Assembly: GCA_022865685.1 (NCBI GenBank)
Contig: JALHUB010000127.1
Coordinates: 1-13,855 of the forward strand
Length of the DNA: 13,855 nucleotides
Reading direction: 5' to 3'
Origin: Dehalococcoidia bacterium
Lineage (GTDB): Bacteria; Chloroflexota; Dehalococcoidia; DSTF01; JALHUB01
Shown: piece by piece, positions 1 to 6,632 of the stretch
Numbering within the stretch: the stretch's first letter is position 1
Layout of the letters: every line of letters begins with the position of its first letter
Notes under the pieces: model-generated
What the model saw: only the letters and a program-made list of their open reading frames with translations
Databases searched by the model: none
Told to the model about the DNA's origin: nothing
Made by a program: the position numbers and the translations under genes

Positions 1-632
1 AGACAGTCATCGCTGCCGGCGGCGGCACCTACAAGAAGCTAGGCGTCCCGGGCGAAGAACGGCTCATCGGCCGTGGCGTCTCGTTCTGTGCCACCTGCGA
101 TGGTGCGCTCTTCCGCCAGAAAGAGGTGCTGGTCGTCGGCGGCGGCGACGCGGCGATAGACGAGGCTCTCTTCCTCGCCCGCTACGCGTCGAAGATCCGC
201 GTCGTGCACCGTCGCGACCAACTGCGGGCGACGCCGGTGCTCCAGGAGAGGGCCTTCGCGGAGCCGAAGCTCGACTTCATGTGGAACACCGTCGTCGTCG
301 AGGTCCTGGGCGACGACGTCGTGACCGGAGCCAGGCTGCGTAACGTGATCAGCGGCGAGGAATCGGAGATGGCGGTCGCCGGCGTGTTCATCTTCATCGG
401 CCAGCAACCGAGCATGGACTACCTCAAAGGCCTGGTGGCGATGGACGAGACGGGCCGCGTGATTGTGAACGATTGGATGGAAACGAGCGTGCCCGGCGTG
501 TATGCTGCGGGGGACGGCCGGAAGAACGCGGCGCGACAGGTCGTGAGCTCCGCCGGCGACGGCGCGACGGCGGCTATCAGGGCCGATGAGTACATCAGCG
601 AGAAGTTTGGCGGTTGGACGCCGCCGAAGTAA
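1..632 (+). CDS. trxB: Thioredoxin reductase (5' end outside window)
   Basis: This is the C-terminal 209 residues of an FAD/NADPH thioredoxin reductase, which uses NADPH to reduce thioredoxin in the cytoplasm. The reading frame is open from base 3, so the start and the N-terminal FAD-binding part lie upstream of the window. The redox-active motif CATC is encoded at 87-98, followed by DG as in low-molecular-weight TrxB. An NADPH-binding GGGDAAIDEA motif follows about 15 residues later. The C-terminal FAD contact region reads GVYAAGDGR, then RQVVSSAGDGATAA, which is characteristic of the family. The active site has two cysteines and no in-frame UGA, so this is not itself a selenoprotein even though a tRNA-Sec gene starts 9 nt after its stop codon. 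The product call is secure. The exact subfamily (TrxB against a ferredoxin-flavin type) is not, because the N-terminus is missing. Confidence 0.93.
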   Translation, partial: TVIAAGGGTYKKLGVPGEERLIGRGVSFCATCDGALFRQKEVLVVGGGDAAIDEALFLARYASKIRVVHRRDQLRATPVLQERAFAEPKLDFMWNTVVVEVLGDDVVTGARLRNVISGEESEMAVAGVFIFIGQQPSMDYLKGLVAMDETGRVIVNDWMETSVPGVYAAGDGRKNAARQVVSSAGDGATAAIRADEYISEKFGGWTPPK

Positions 633-641
633 CGTCTTTGT

Positions 642-739
642 GGGAGTGGATGGGTCCCGGTGGGTCTCGCGGTCTTCAAAATCGTTGCGGGGCGGCCTGC
701 GCCGTCCCGGGTGGGTTCGACTCCCACCCACTCCCGCCA
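642..739 (+). tRNA. selC: Selenocysteine tRNA, anticodon UCA
   Basis: The sequence folds as a bacterial tRNA-Sec. The acceptor stem has 8 bp: GGGAGTGG at 642-649 pairs with CCACTCCC at 728-735. G736 is the discriminator and CCA is encoded at 737-739. The D arm is the diagnostic long one, with 6 bp (GGGTCC with GGGTCT, several G-U pairs) closed by a CGGT tetraloop. The anticodon loop is CTTCAAA at 674-680, with anticodon TCA at 676-678, which reads UGA. The extra arm is long, 8 bp (GGGGCGGC with GCCGTCCC) with a CTGC loop. The T arm is GTGGG / TTCGACT / CCCAC at 711-727, so acceptor plus T stems make the 8+5 bp arrangement of bacterial tRNA-Sec. It lies just behind trxB and may be transcribed with it. 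Its presence implies that the genome also carries selA, selB, selD and at least one selenoprotein, none of which is seen in this window. Confidence 0.95.
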
Positions 740-807
740 CCGTCTCGTCGATAGTCCCAGCGAACGGACTTCCCCATAGTCGCGGACGTCCGTAGCCTGA
801 TAGCGCC

Positions 808-1857
808 ATGATCCACCTGTTCCACGGTGAAGATGACTTCTCCCTCCGCGAAGAGCTGGCGGCCCTCAAGTCGCCACTCGACGCCGACGGCATGCTCGTG
901 AGCAACACGTCGCCGCTCGACGGCCGCACCCTCAAGGCCGGCGACCTCCTGGCCGTCTGCGCTACCGTCCCCTTCCTGGGGAATCAGCGCCTCGTCGTGG
1001 TCGAAGGGCTCCTCGGCCGGTTTGAGAGCCAGCGCTCTTCGGGCAAGCGACGCGAGGGCAGAGGCTCGCGGGAGAGCATCGAACCCTGGAAGGCGCTGCC
1101 GTCGGCGCTGGCAGAGATGCCGGAGAGCACGGTGCTCGTGTTCGTCGACGGCGAGCTGAGCGCGTCGAACCCGCTCCTGCGACTCCTCGCGCCGGTGGCC
1201 GAGGTGCGCGAGTTCGAGCCGCCGCGACAGCGCGCCGTCCCCGACTGGATCCGGGCGCGCGCCGACAACACGGAGCTTTCGATTTCGCCGCGGGCGGTCT
1301 CGCTGCTGGCGGAGCTCGTCGGCAACGACCTGCGGATGCTGTCGCAGGAGATGGAGAAGCTGGGCGTCTACGCCGGAGGGCGCCAGATAGAGGAAGAGGA
1401 CGTCAAGGAGCTGGTCACCAGCGCCCGCGAAGCGAGCGTGCTCGCGATGGTCGACGCGGTAGTCGAGGGGCGCTCAGGGCAGGCCGTGCGGCTCCTGGAG
1501 CAACTGCGCGACGAGGGCGCGTCGTCGACGCTGGCGTTGAACATGATAACGCGCCAGTACCGGAATCTGATCCTGGCGAAGGAGCTGATGCTGGCGCATC
1601 TTTCGCCGGCGGAGATAGGGCAGCGGCTTGGGATCAGGTCGGATTTCGCCCTGCGGAAGGTGCTGGAGCAATCGCGGCGGTACTCGCTGCCGCAACTGGA
1701 GACCGCCTTCGCCCGCTTGCTGGAGGCCGACGCGGCCATCAAAAGGGGCATCTACGACGAGGATCTGGCCGTCGACATCCTCCTCGACGATCTCGCCGGG
1801 CTGTCCGCTCCGGCTGCGACGGCGTCGCGAGGGGCTGCCCCGCGCTGGCGAAGCTAG
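808..1857 (+). CDS. holA: DNA polymerase III delta subunit
   Basis: A 349-residue protein matching the delta subunit of the clamp loader, which opens the beta sliding clamp and loads it at primed DNA. The N-terminus MIHLFHGEDDF is the typical start of the family (a short strand, then G-E-D-x). It is followed by the degenerate nucleotide-fold region containing PFLGNQRLVVVEG at about residues 55-70 and a hydrophobic strand VLVFVDGEL near 110. The C-terminal collar domain (about 210-335) has the usual pattern of a helix with ITRQYRNLILAKEL, then a short LGIRSDFALRKVL segment, then a helix pair ending ADAAIKRGIYDEDLAVDILL. Length agrees with the family (about 330-350). No good Shine-Dalgarno sequence precedes the ATG; the start is chosen because it fits the conserved N-terminus. 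The 68 bp before it hold only a weak dyad. The stop codon overlaps the lexA stop on the other strand. Confidence 0.92.
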   Translation: MIHLFHGEDDFSLREELAALKSPLDADGMLVSNTSPLDGRTLKAGDLLAVCATVPFLGNQRLVVVEGLLGRFESQRSSGKRREGRGSRESIEPWKALPSALAEMPESTVLVFVDGELSASNPLLRLLAPVAEVREFEPPRQRAVPDWIRARADNTELSISPRAVSLLAELVGNDLRMLSQEMEKLGVYAGGRQIEEEDVKELVTSAREASVLAMVDAVVEGRSGQAVRLLEQLRDEGASSTLALNMITRQYRNLILAKELMLAHLSPAEIGQRLGIRSDFALRKVLEQSRRYSLPQLETAFARLLEADAAIKRGIYDEDLAVDILLDDLAGLSAPAATASRGAAPRWRS

Positions 1858-2483
1858 AACGCGCGGCCCATGCGGAAGAGGACTTTCCCCTGGACCTCCA
1901 CGTTGTCAGCGTCCGTGTAGATCGGCTTCATCGACTCGTTGGCGGGCTGCAGGCGGACGCGGGACCCTTCGCGGTAGAGCTTCTTGAGGGTGACCTCCTG
2001 CTCTCGCTTCAGCCACGCCGCGACCATGTCGCCGTTGTCGGCGGTGGCGGCCTGCTCCATGATGACGAGGTCGCCGTCGTTGACCAGCGCGTCGATCATG
2101 GAGTTGCCCTTCACACGCAGGGCGTAGACGTCTTCCTTGCCACCGGTCATCTCCTCGGTCACTTCTACCGTTTCCGAGTAGTCGACGCTGCCCTCGGGCA
2201 CGGGTATCGGCTGGCCGGCGGCGATCTGACCGATGATGGGCACGCTTATTGTGCGCGGACGGCGGCCGGAGCCGTCGAGCAGGTCGATTGCGCGGGAGAC
2301 CTCTCGATCGCGGTGGATGTAGCCCATCCGTTCGAGCGCCTTCAGGTTGTAGTCGACAACGGACGTGGAGCTAATGCCGCACTCTTCCTGGATGTCCCGG
2401 ATGCTGGGCGGGTAGTTCTTTTCGCGGATAAAACGGCGCAGGAAGTCGAGGATCTTCTGCTGCTTCGACGAAAGAGCCTTCAA
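1854..2483 (-). CDS. lexA: LexA SOS repressor / self-cleaving protease
   Basis: A 209-residue LexA. The N-terminal winged helix-turn-helix (about 1-65) includes YPPSIRDIQEECGISSTSVV, the family's DNA-reading region. The autocleavage site is Ala89-Gly90 (QIAAGQP). The S24 peptidase domain carries the catalytic serine in GNSM (Ser128) and the catalytic lysine in TLKK (Lys167), so the self-cleavage apparatus is intact. The start is TTG at 2481-2483, chosen because GGAGGTG lies 4 nt upstream and because the protein then begins at the usual KxLSxKQQKIL sequence. The gene is preceded by its own SOS-type operator and promoter and is divergent from the PIG-L gene. It converges on holA with no spacer: both genes end in TAG inside a single CTAG palindrome (1854-1857). 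Expected role: represses DNA-damage genes until RecA filaments trigger its cleavage. Confidence 0.97.
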   Translation of the reverse strand: MKALSSKQQKILDFLRRFIREKNYPPSIRDIQEECGISSTSVVDYNLKALERMGYIHRDREVSRAIDLLDGSGRRPRTISVPIIGQIAAGQPIPVPEGSVDYSETVEVTEEMTGGKEDVYALRVKGNSMIDALVNDGDLVIMEQAATADNGDMVAAWLKREQEVTLKKLYREGSRVRLQPANESMKPIYTDADNVEVQGKVLFRMGRAF

Positions 2484-2513
2484 CTTTCACCTCCGGTAGA
2501 TTTGCGTTCCGAA

Positions 2514-2527
2514 CGAACGCCTGTTCT
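2514..2527 (-). promoter_or_regulatory. LexA operator (SOS box), Bacillus type
   Basis: On the minus strand the sequence reads A-GAAC-AGGC-GTTC-G, a perfect GAAC-N4-GTTC core at 2515-2526. This is the LexA-binding consensus of Gram-positive and related bacteria and not the CTG-N10-CAG of E. coli. It sits just downstream of the predicted lexA -10 element, so bound LexA would block its own transcription. A second, imperfect half site (GAAC at 2546-2549 on the minus strand) lies in the promoter spacer. Confidence 0.85.
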
Positions 2528-2534
2528 GGCATTG

Positions 2535-2563
2535 AAACTAACACCGTTCTCAAACCCTGTCAA
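2535..2563 (-). promoter_or_regulatory. lexA sigma-70-type promoter
   Basis: A perfect -35 hexamer TTGACA (2558-2563) is followed 17 nt later by TAGTTT (2535-2540) as the -10 element. The predicted start of transcription is near 2528, giving a leader of about 45 nt that contains the SOS box and the strong lexA ribosome binding site. Confidence 0.7.
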
Positions 2564-2587
2564 GCCCCCTCGCCCAGATTTCCATCA

Positions 2588-2617
2588 TTGCCAACCAAGC
2601 TTCGTCGATCCTAGAAT
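2588..2617 (+). promoter_or_regulatory. Candidate promoter of the PIG-L gene
   Basis: TTGCCA at 2588-2593 and TAGAAT at 2612-2617 are separated by 18 nt. The site lies about 50 nt before the GTG start of the deacetylase gene, in the divergent lexA intergenic region. It matches a housekeeping sigma promoter at most positions but is a prediction only. It is about 60 bp from the LexA box, so SOS control of this side is uncertain. Confidence 0.4.
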
Positions 2618-2664
2618 GAAGGTAGGGACGGAGCTTTCCTCGAAGCGGCGAAGGAGCGTCCGAC

Positions 2665-3360
2665 GTGCCAGAACCAGCCCGACGTGCCCTTGCGATCTCG
2701 GCCCACCCTGATGATACGGAGTTCGGTTGTGCGGGAACGGCTGCCCTCTGGACGCGGCAGGGCTGGGAGTTCTACTACCTCGTCCTGACGAACGGAAACA
2801 AGGGCAGCGACGACCCGAACATGACGCCCGACAAGCTCACGCCGATCCGGCAGCAGGAGCAACGCGCCGCCGCCGAGGTGCTGGGCGTGAAGGACGTCTT
2901 CTTCCTGGGGCACGAGGATGGGGAGCTGACCTACAGTCGCCAACTGCTCGGCGAAGTCGTCCGTTACATCAGGCAGCTAAAGCCGTACGCGGTGTTCACC
3001 GCAGACCCGGAATCGATAATCGTCCGCGACAGCTTCATCAACCACTCCGATCATCGGTGCGCCGGCCTGGTGGCGATCGACGCCGTCTACCCGGCCGCGC
3101 GCGATCGCTGGAACTTCCACGAGCAGATAGAGGAAGGCTTGGAGCCGCACAAGGTCAGCGAGCTGTACATCTGGTCATTCGACAAGGCGAACTTCAGCGT
3201 CGACATATCGGACGTGATCGAGCTGAAGCTGGAGGCCCTTTCAAAGCACCAAAGCCAGTTCGGCGACAACCCCGAGTTTCTCGACTACATCCGCCAACGC
3301 TGGCGTGACGAACAGGGGCGGCACCTTGAGCCGTTCCGCCGCATCGTCATGGCGCGCTGA
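2665..3360 (+). CDS. PIG-L / LmbE family N-acetylglucosamine-type deacetylase
   Basis: A 231-residue zinc-dependent deacetylase of the PIG-L (LmbE) superfamily. Near the N-terminus it has the metal-binding motif SAHPDDTEFG (residues 12-21; ligands His14 and Asp17, catalytic base Asp16). The third ligand lies in NHSDH (His130), followed by the usual RCAGLVAIDAVYPAARD helix. The later ALSKHQSQFGD segment is also typical. Family members remove acetyl groups from GlcNAc-linked substrates in mycothiol, bacillithiol, GPI-anchor and antibiotic biosynthesis. Nothing nearby identifies the substrate, so no gene symbol is given. The start is GTG at 2665, with AAGGAG 8 nt upstream. The gene is monocistronic as far as seen, divergent from lexA and convergent with the histidine kinase gene; the 50 bp between them hold no clear terminator. 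Confidence 0.88.
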   Translation: MPEPARRALAISAHPDDTEFGCAGTAALWTRQGWEFYYLVLTNGNKGSDDPNMTPDKLTPIRQQEQRAAAEVLGVKDVFFLGHEDGELTYSRQLLGEVVRYIRQLKPYAVFTADPESIIVRDSFINHSDHRCAGLVAIDAVYPAARDRWNFHEQIEEGLEPHKVSELYIWSFDKANFSVDISDVIELKLEALSKHQSQFGDNPEFLDYIRQRWRDEQGRHLEPFRRIVMAR

Positions 3361-3410
3361 TCCGCTGCTCCGAGACTGCACAGTCCAGGTACGCGCTTGT
3401 TGATGCGCTG

Positions 3411-5330
3411 CTAGTTGTCGCCGAGGAGACGGTTGAGCGTCTCCCTGACTTCGCGGATCTTGAAGGGCTTTGCCAGGCAGACGTTCTGCACCCTCTGGAG
3501 GAAATTGCGCGTCTCCGCGCTCACCGTGTCGCCGGTGATGAAGACGGTGTTCTTAGCCAGCTCGGAGTCCATCTGTTTGACCCGCTGATAGAGCGCCTGG
3601 CCGCCCATTCCGGGCATCTTGATGTCGGTGATGAGCAGGTCATAACCGTGCTCAGCGAGATGGGTCAGTGCCTCCTCGCCGTTGCGCGCCGTGTCGACCC
3701 GGTGGCCGTCGGCGGCGAGGACGTCGCGCAGCAGCGCCAGGATACTCTCTTCGTCGTCAACGACGAGCACCCGCCTGCTGATCTTGGCCGGCTCGATCTC
3801 CTCCTCGCTCTCCGGCGGCGGCAGCTCCGGCCCTTGCACGATCGGTAGCTCGACGACGAACGTGGCCCCCTTGCCTGCGCGGCTTTCGACGCGGATGCGG
3901 CCGGCGTGGTCGTCGACGATGCCGTAGGAGATCGTCAGGCCGAGGCCGGTGCCCTGGCCACCCTCTTTCGTGGTGAAGAAGGGGTCGAACACGCGGCGGA
4001 GGTTCTCGGGGGCGATGCCGCCGCCGTCGTCGATGAATGACAGATGAACGAAGCCCTTCTCGGCGCGTGAGCGGACCTTGAGCTTGCCTCTGCCGTGAGC
4101 GCTCAACATGGCGTGCTCGGCGTTGGTGACGACGTTGAAGAACACCTGCTGTATCTGGTCCGGATCGGACATCGTGAGCGGGAGACGGGGGTCGAGGTCG
4201 AGCTCGAGATCGATGTTCTTGACACGCAGGTCGTAGCTACGAAGCTCCAGCACTCTCTCGAGCAGGGTATTGAGGTTCACGAGGCCCTTCTGCGCCTTGC
4301 GGCGTCGCGCGAAGGAGAGCAGGTTCTGGACGATCTTGGCCGCGCGCTCCGCTTCGTTGTAGATAGTCTGAACGTCGCGGCGGGTCTGCTCGTCGAGGTC
4401 GCGGTTGAGCAGCAACTGCGCGAAGCCGGTGACGCCCGTGAGCGGGTTGTTCAGCTCGTGCGCAACGCCTGACACAAGCTGCCCCACGCTGGCCATCTTC
4501 TCCGACTGCAGGAGGCGCTCCTGCATCAGGTGCTCTTCCGTCACGTCGCGCAGGACCAGGACGGCGCCCTCCTCCGTAGAGCCAAGGGCGGTGGCGGTGA
4601 TGGAGAGATAGCGCTGGCTCTCTTCGGTCAGGCTGTAGTCCTGATGCTGCGTCGTGCCCGGGTGAGCGATGGCCTCTCGCGCGAGGCCTTCCAGCGGCGT
4701 TCCCTGCACTGTCGTCTCCGGGGCCATGGCCCGACCCGTCAGGTCGGCGACAAGCGCGCCGCCGGCGCTATTCGAGAGGACGGTCCGCATCTCACGATCG
4801 ACTATGAGCACGCCGTCCTGCAGGCCGTTAACCAGCGACTCGGCGAGCCGTCTGTCGGCGAGAGCCACCCCTTCGAGCTGCTCCAGGAAGGCGGACGCCT
4901 GCTGAGCGGTGGCGTAGATGATGGCGCTTTTCTCGGCGGGGAAGGCGTTTGCAGCCGCGGCCACGACTCTGACCAGTCCGGCGGCACGGCCGCCGACGAT
5001 CAGCGGCGCATCGATCACCGAGCCCGCCGGGCCGGCCCACGACTCCCGTCCGGCAGCCGCCTCCTTGCCGAGTGGGAGGACTTCAACGGGTTGCCTGGTG
5101 CACTTCTGGTGGGACTCGCCGGAGAAGCGTCGCAGACCCTCCAGTACCTCTCCCGCGAGCTCCTCGGCGAAGCGCATCTGCAGGGGGCGGGCGGCAAAGA
5201 CGGTAAAGCGGTCTTCGCCGTTGCGGCATTGGACCGAAGCCACGGCGTCGAACTCGAGGAGCGGCTGGAGCGCGCCGAAGAGAAGCCGCAGCACCTCATC
5301 GCGGGTCAAGAGACGACCGGCAGTCGCCAT
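3411..5330 (-). CDS. Hybrid sensor histidine kinase (GAF-like, PAS, HK, receiver)
   Basis: A 639-residue soluble hybrid kinase with no transmembrane segment. Domain order: a GAF-like N-terminal domain (about 1-155), a PAS domain (about 160-265), a phosphoacceptor domain with His291 in VAHELNNPLTG, and an HATPase domain. The last has its N box at NVVTNAEHAM (Asn403), G1 DDGGGIA (434-440), the F box FDPFFTTK and G2 GTGLGL (460-465). An acidic proline-rich linker (about 500-515) leads to a C-terminal receiver with Asp525/Asp526, phospho-acceptor Asp569 (ITDIKMPGM), Thr599 and Lys621. All catalytic residues are present. The frame stays open upstream to 5519, but ATG 5330 is preferred because GGAGG lies 4 nt before it and the upstream residues look like noncoding translation. 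The receiver has no output domain, so it either passes the phosphoryl group on or acts as a brake. The signal is unknown; the GAF/PAS pair suggests a cytoplasmic small-molecule or redox cue. Confidence 0.92.
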   Translation of the reverse strand: MATAGRLLTRDEVLRLLFGALQPLLEFDAVASVQCRNGEDRFTVFAARPLQMRFAEELAGEVLEGLRRFSGESHQKCTRQPVEVLPLGKEAAAGRESWAGPAGSVIDAPLIVGGRAAGLVRVVAAAANAFPAEKSAIIYATAQQASAFLEQLEGVALADRRLAESLVNGLQDGVLIVDREMRTVLSNSAGGALVADLTGRAMAPETTVQGTPLEGLAREAIAHPGTTQHQDYSLTEESQRYLSITATALGSTEEGAVLVLRDVTEEHLMQERLLQSEKMASVGQLVSGVAHELNNPLTGVTGFAQLLLNRDLDEQTRRDVQTIYNEAERAAKIVQNLLSFARRRKAQKGLVNLNTLLERVLELRSYDLRVKNIDLELDLDPRLPLTMSDPDQIQQVFFNVVTNAEHAMLSAHGRGKLKVRSRAEKGFVHLSFIDDGGGIAPENLRRVFDPFFTTKEGGQGTGLGLTISYGIVDDHAGRIRVESRAGKGATFVVELPIVQGPELPPPESEEEIEPAKISRRVLVVDDEESILALLRDVLAADGHRVDTARNGEEALTHLAEHGYDLLITDIKMPGMGGQALYQRVKQMDSELAKNTVFITGDTVSAETRNFLQRVQNVCLAKPFKIREVRETLNRLLGDN

Positions 5331-5695
5331 GCATCCTCCGGTATCCGGCCACGCGCGCCTAGTCGCGCAAGCGGAGCATTCGCCCGTCGTCGACTGGCCA
5401 GCGCGGGCAACCGGCTGGGGCATTGATAAGCTAGCACAAAGCTGCGACCGCGGCAATCGGGATTCGCCCGTTATCAGGCCGGATGGGCATGCGCACACTG
5501 ACGTCGTGCTCCGGTGCACCTAGTCACTCCCGGCACGCCAAGTCGGTGGCGGACGCGGCAGGCGTTGGTATTCGCGAACCTCACAATCAGGGACTCTCCT
5601 TATATGACGAAATCTCGCCATCAACGATACTGAATCACGGTAAAGGATACCTGTGGCGGGGTGATCCACCGGTTCACGATGACTTGGAGGTGCGA
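5331..5695. other. 365-bp divergent intergenic region, kinase / sigma factor
   Basis: No gene is supported here. It must carry the promoters of both the histidine kinase (minus) and the sigma factor (plus). A candidate kinase promoter is listed separately. On the plus side the last 120 bases are AT-richer (around 5600-5650) but no convincing -35/-10 pair was found. A hairpin may form at 5649-5673 (ACC and GTGG pairing with CCAC and GGT around one mismatch), ending about 13 nt before the sigma-factor ribosome binding site; it could affect translation, but that is inference. Confidence 0.5.
5428..5456 (-). promoter_or_regulatory. Candidate promoter of the hybrid kinase
   Basis: On the minus strand TTGCCG (5451-5456) and TAGCTT (5428-5433) are separated by exactly 17 nt, and TG one base before the -10 gives an extended -10 element. 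The leader to the kinase ATG would be about 90 nt. Confidence 0.4.
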
Positions 5696-6475
5696 ATGCC
5701 TTCCCAAGCCGACGCCGCCGCAGGTGTCACCTCTCTATCGCAGACGCCAGAACAGGAAGCGCTCCACGACCTCATTCACGACTACATGCCCCTGGTCAGA
5801 CACGTCGTGAACCGCATCGTCGTGGGGAGCAGCGGCTCATCGATCCTCCAGTATGAGGACATGGTGAGTTGCGGTGTCCAGGGTCTCATCGAGGCGTACC
5901 ACTCGTACAACCCGAACAAGGGGGCCAAGTTCTCGACCTATGCGCTGCCTCGCATCCGCGGCGCCATCCTCGACGCATTGCGCGCCGCACACCCTCTTCC
6001 ACGTTCTTTGCAGAAGTTCTCGTCGGAAATCGAGAGCGCTACGAGCAACCTGCACAACGAGTTCGGGCGGGCCCCCACGCGGGCGGAGCTGGCAGAACGG
6101 ATGGGAATACCGCTGCCCCAATTCCTGGCGTCCCTCAGTCAAGCAACCGTAAGGATCGTTTCCCTCGACAACCTGGCCGACATGGCCGTCAACGGTAACA
6201 GTGAAAGGCTCGTGGAAATGGCGGACGAGGATCCCAGCATCGACCCCGATCAGGTGGCTCAGCAAACGATGGTGAAGACGAAGTTGCAGCAGGCGGTCAG
6301 CAATCTGCCGGAGCGCGAGAGGATAATCGTCCAGCTCTACTACATCGAGTCCAGGTCGCTGAAGACAATCGGCAGGGCCCTGGGCATATCCGAATCGCGC
6401 GCCTCTCAGTTGCGACAACGTGCTCTTCGCCGTCTGCGCGCGGCGCTCGTGCTGGACATGGAAGAAGCAGCGTAG
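5696..6475 (+). CDS. FliA/WhiG-type (sigma-28 family) RNA polymerase sigma factor
   Basis: A 259-residue group 3 sigma factor. Region 2 (about 26-98) has DYMPLVRHVVNRI, then YEDMVSCGVQGLIEAYHSYNP, then KFSTYALPRIRGAILDALR; the RIRGAILDALR signature is typical of FliA, WhiG and SigD. Region 3 (about 108-160) includes GRAPTRAELAERMGI. Region 4 (about 195-250) has LPERERIIVQLYY and the helix-turn-helix SLKTIGRALGISESRASQLRQRALRRLR. Length is normal for the family. The ATG at 5696 is chosen over upstream in-frame codons because GGAGGTG lies 4 nt before it and region 2 then begins at the usual distance. No flagellar genes and no FlgM-like anti-sigma gene lie next to it, so whether it controls motility, as FliA does, or development, as WhiG does, cannot be told. 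It is divergent from the hybrid kinase. Confidence 0.93.
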   Translation: MPSQADAAAGVTSLSQTPEQEALHDLIHDYMPLVRHVVNRIVVGSSGSSILQYEDMVSCGVQGLIEAYHSYNPNKGAKFSTYALPRIRGAILDALRAAHPLPRSLQKFSSEIESATSNLHNEFGRAPTRAELAERMGIPLPQFLASLSQATVRIVSLDNLADMAVNGNSERLVEMADEDPSIDPDQVAQQTMVKTKLQQAVSNLPERERIIVQLYYIESRSLKTIGRALGISESRASQLRQRALRRLRAALVLDMEEAA

Positions 6476-6580
6476 GGATGGCGGACCTCCCGCACTTCTT
6501 TTCTCTTACGAGGTCCCTCCCTCTCGCCGGCCCATACCGACGGCGCTGCTTCGCTGTTAGGTGAGACCAGGGGCGCAGTT

Positions 6581-6594
6581 TAGGGGTTCCCCTA
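6581..6594 (+). repeat. Short perfect inverted repeat before the oxidoreductase gene
   Basis: TAGGGG-TT-CCCCTA is a 6-bp perfect dyad lying 38 nt before the chosen start of the oxidoreductase gene and about 105 nt after the sigma-factor stop. It has no U-tract, so it is a poor terminator. It may be an operator or a leader hairpin. The 157-bp gap holds nothing else recognisable. Confidence 0.4.
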
Positions 6595-6632
6595 TAGGAG
6601 TGGCCGGCAGGCAGTCGCTAGGATCAACGCGG

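Noticed and set aside
87..98. trxB as a selenoprotein because of the adjacent tRNA-Sec
   Set aside because: Both active-site codons are TGC/TGT cysteine; no in-frame TGA occurs before the stop.
762..795. Dyad ACGGAC...GTCCGT between selC and holA as a terminator
   Set aside because: The loop is long and no U-tract follows; it could arise by chance in GC-rich DNA.
39..935. Long open frame on the minus strand (298 codons)
   Set aside because: It lies antisense to trxB, the tRNA-Sec and holA, is Arg/His-rich low-complexity translation and has no recognisable domain.
3361..3410. Small GACTG/CAGTC hairpin between the convergent PIG-L and kinase genes as a terminator
   Set aside because: Only 5 bp with a two-base loop and no T-run on either side.
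4530..5426. Long open frame on the plus strand (298 codons)
   Set aside because: Antisense to the hybrid kinase, whose domains and catalytic motifs are unambiguous; an effect of high GC content.
5641..5667. TAAA-N15-GGTGATCC as a sigma-28 promoter for the sigma-factor gene
   Set aside because: The -35 fits, but the -10 matches GCCGATAA at only four of eight positions; too weak to annotate.
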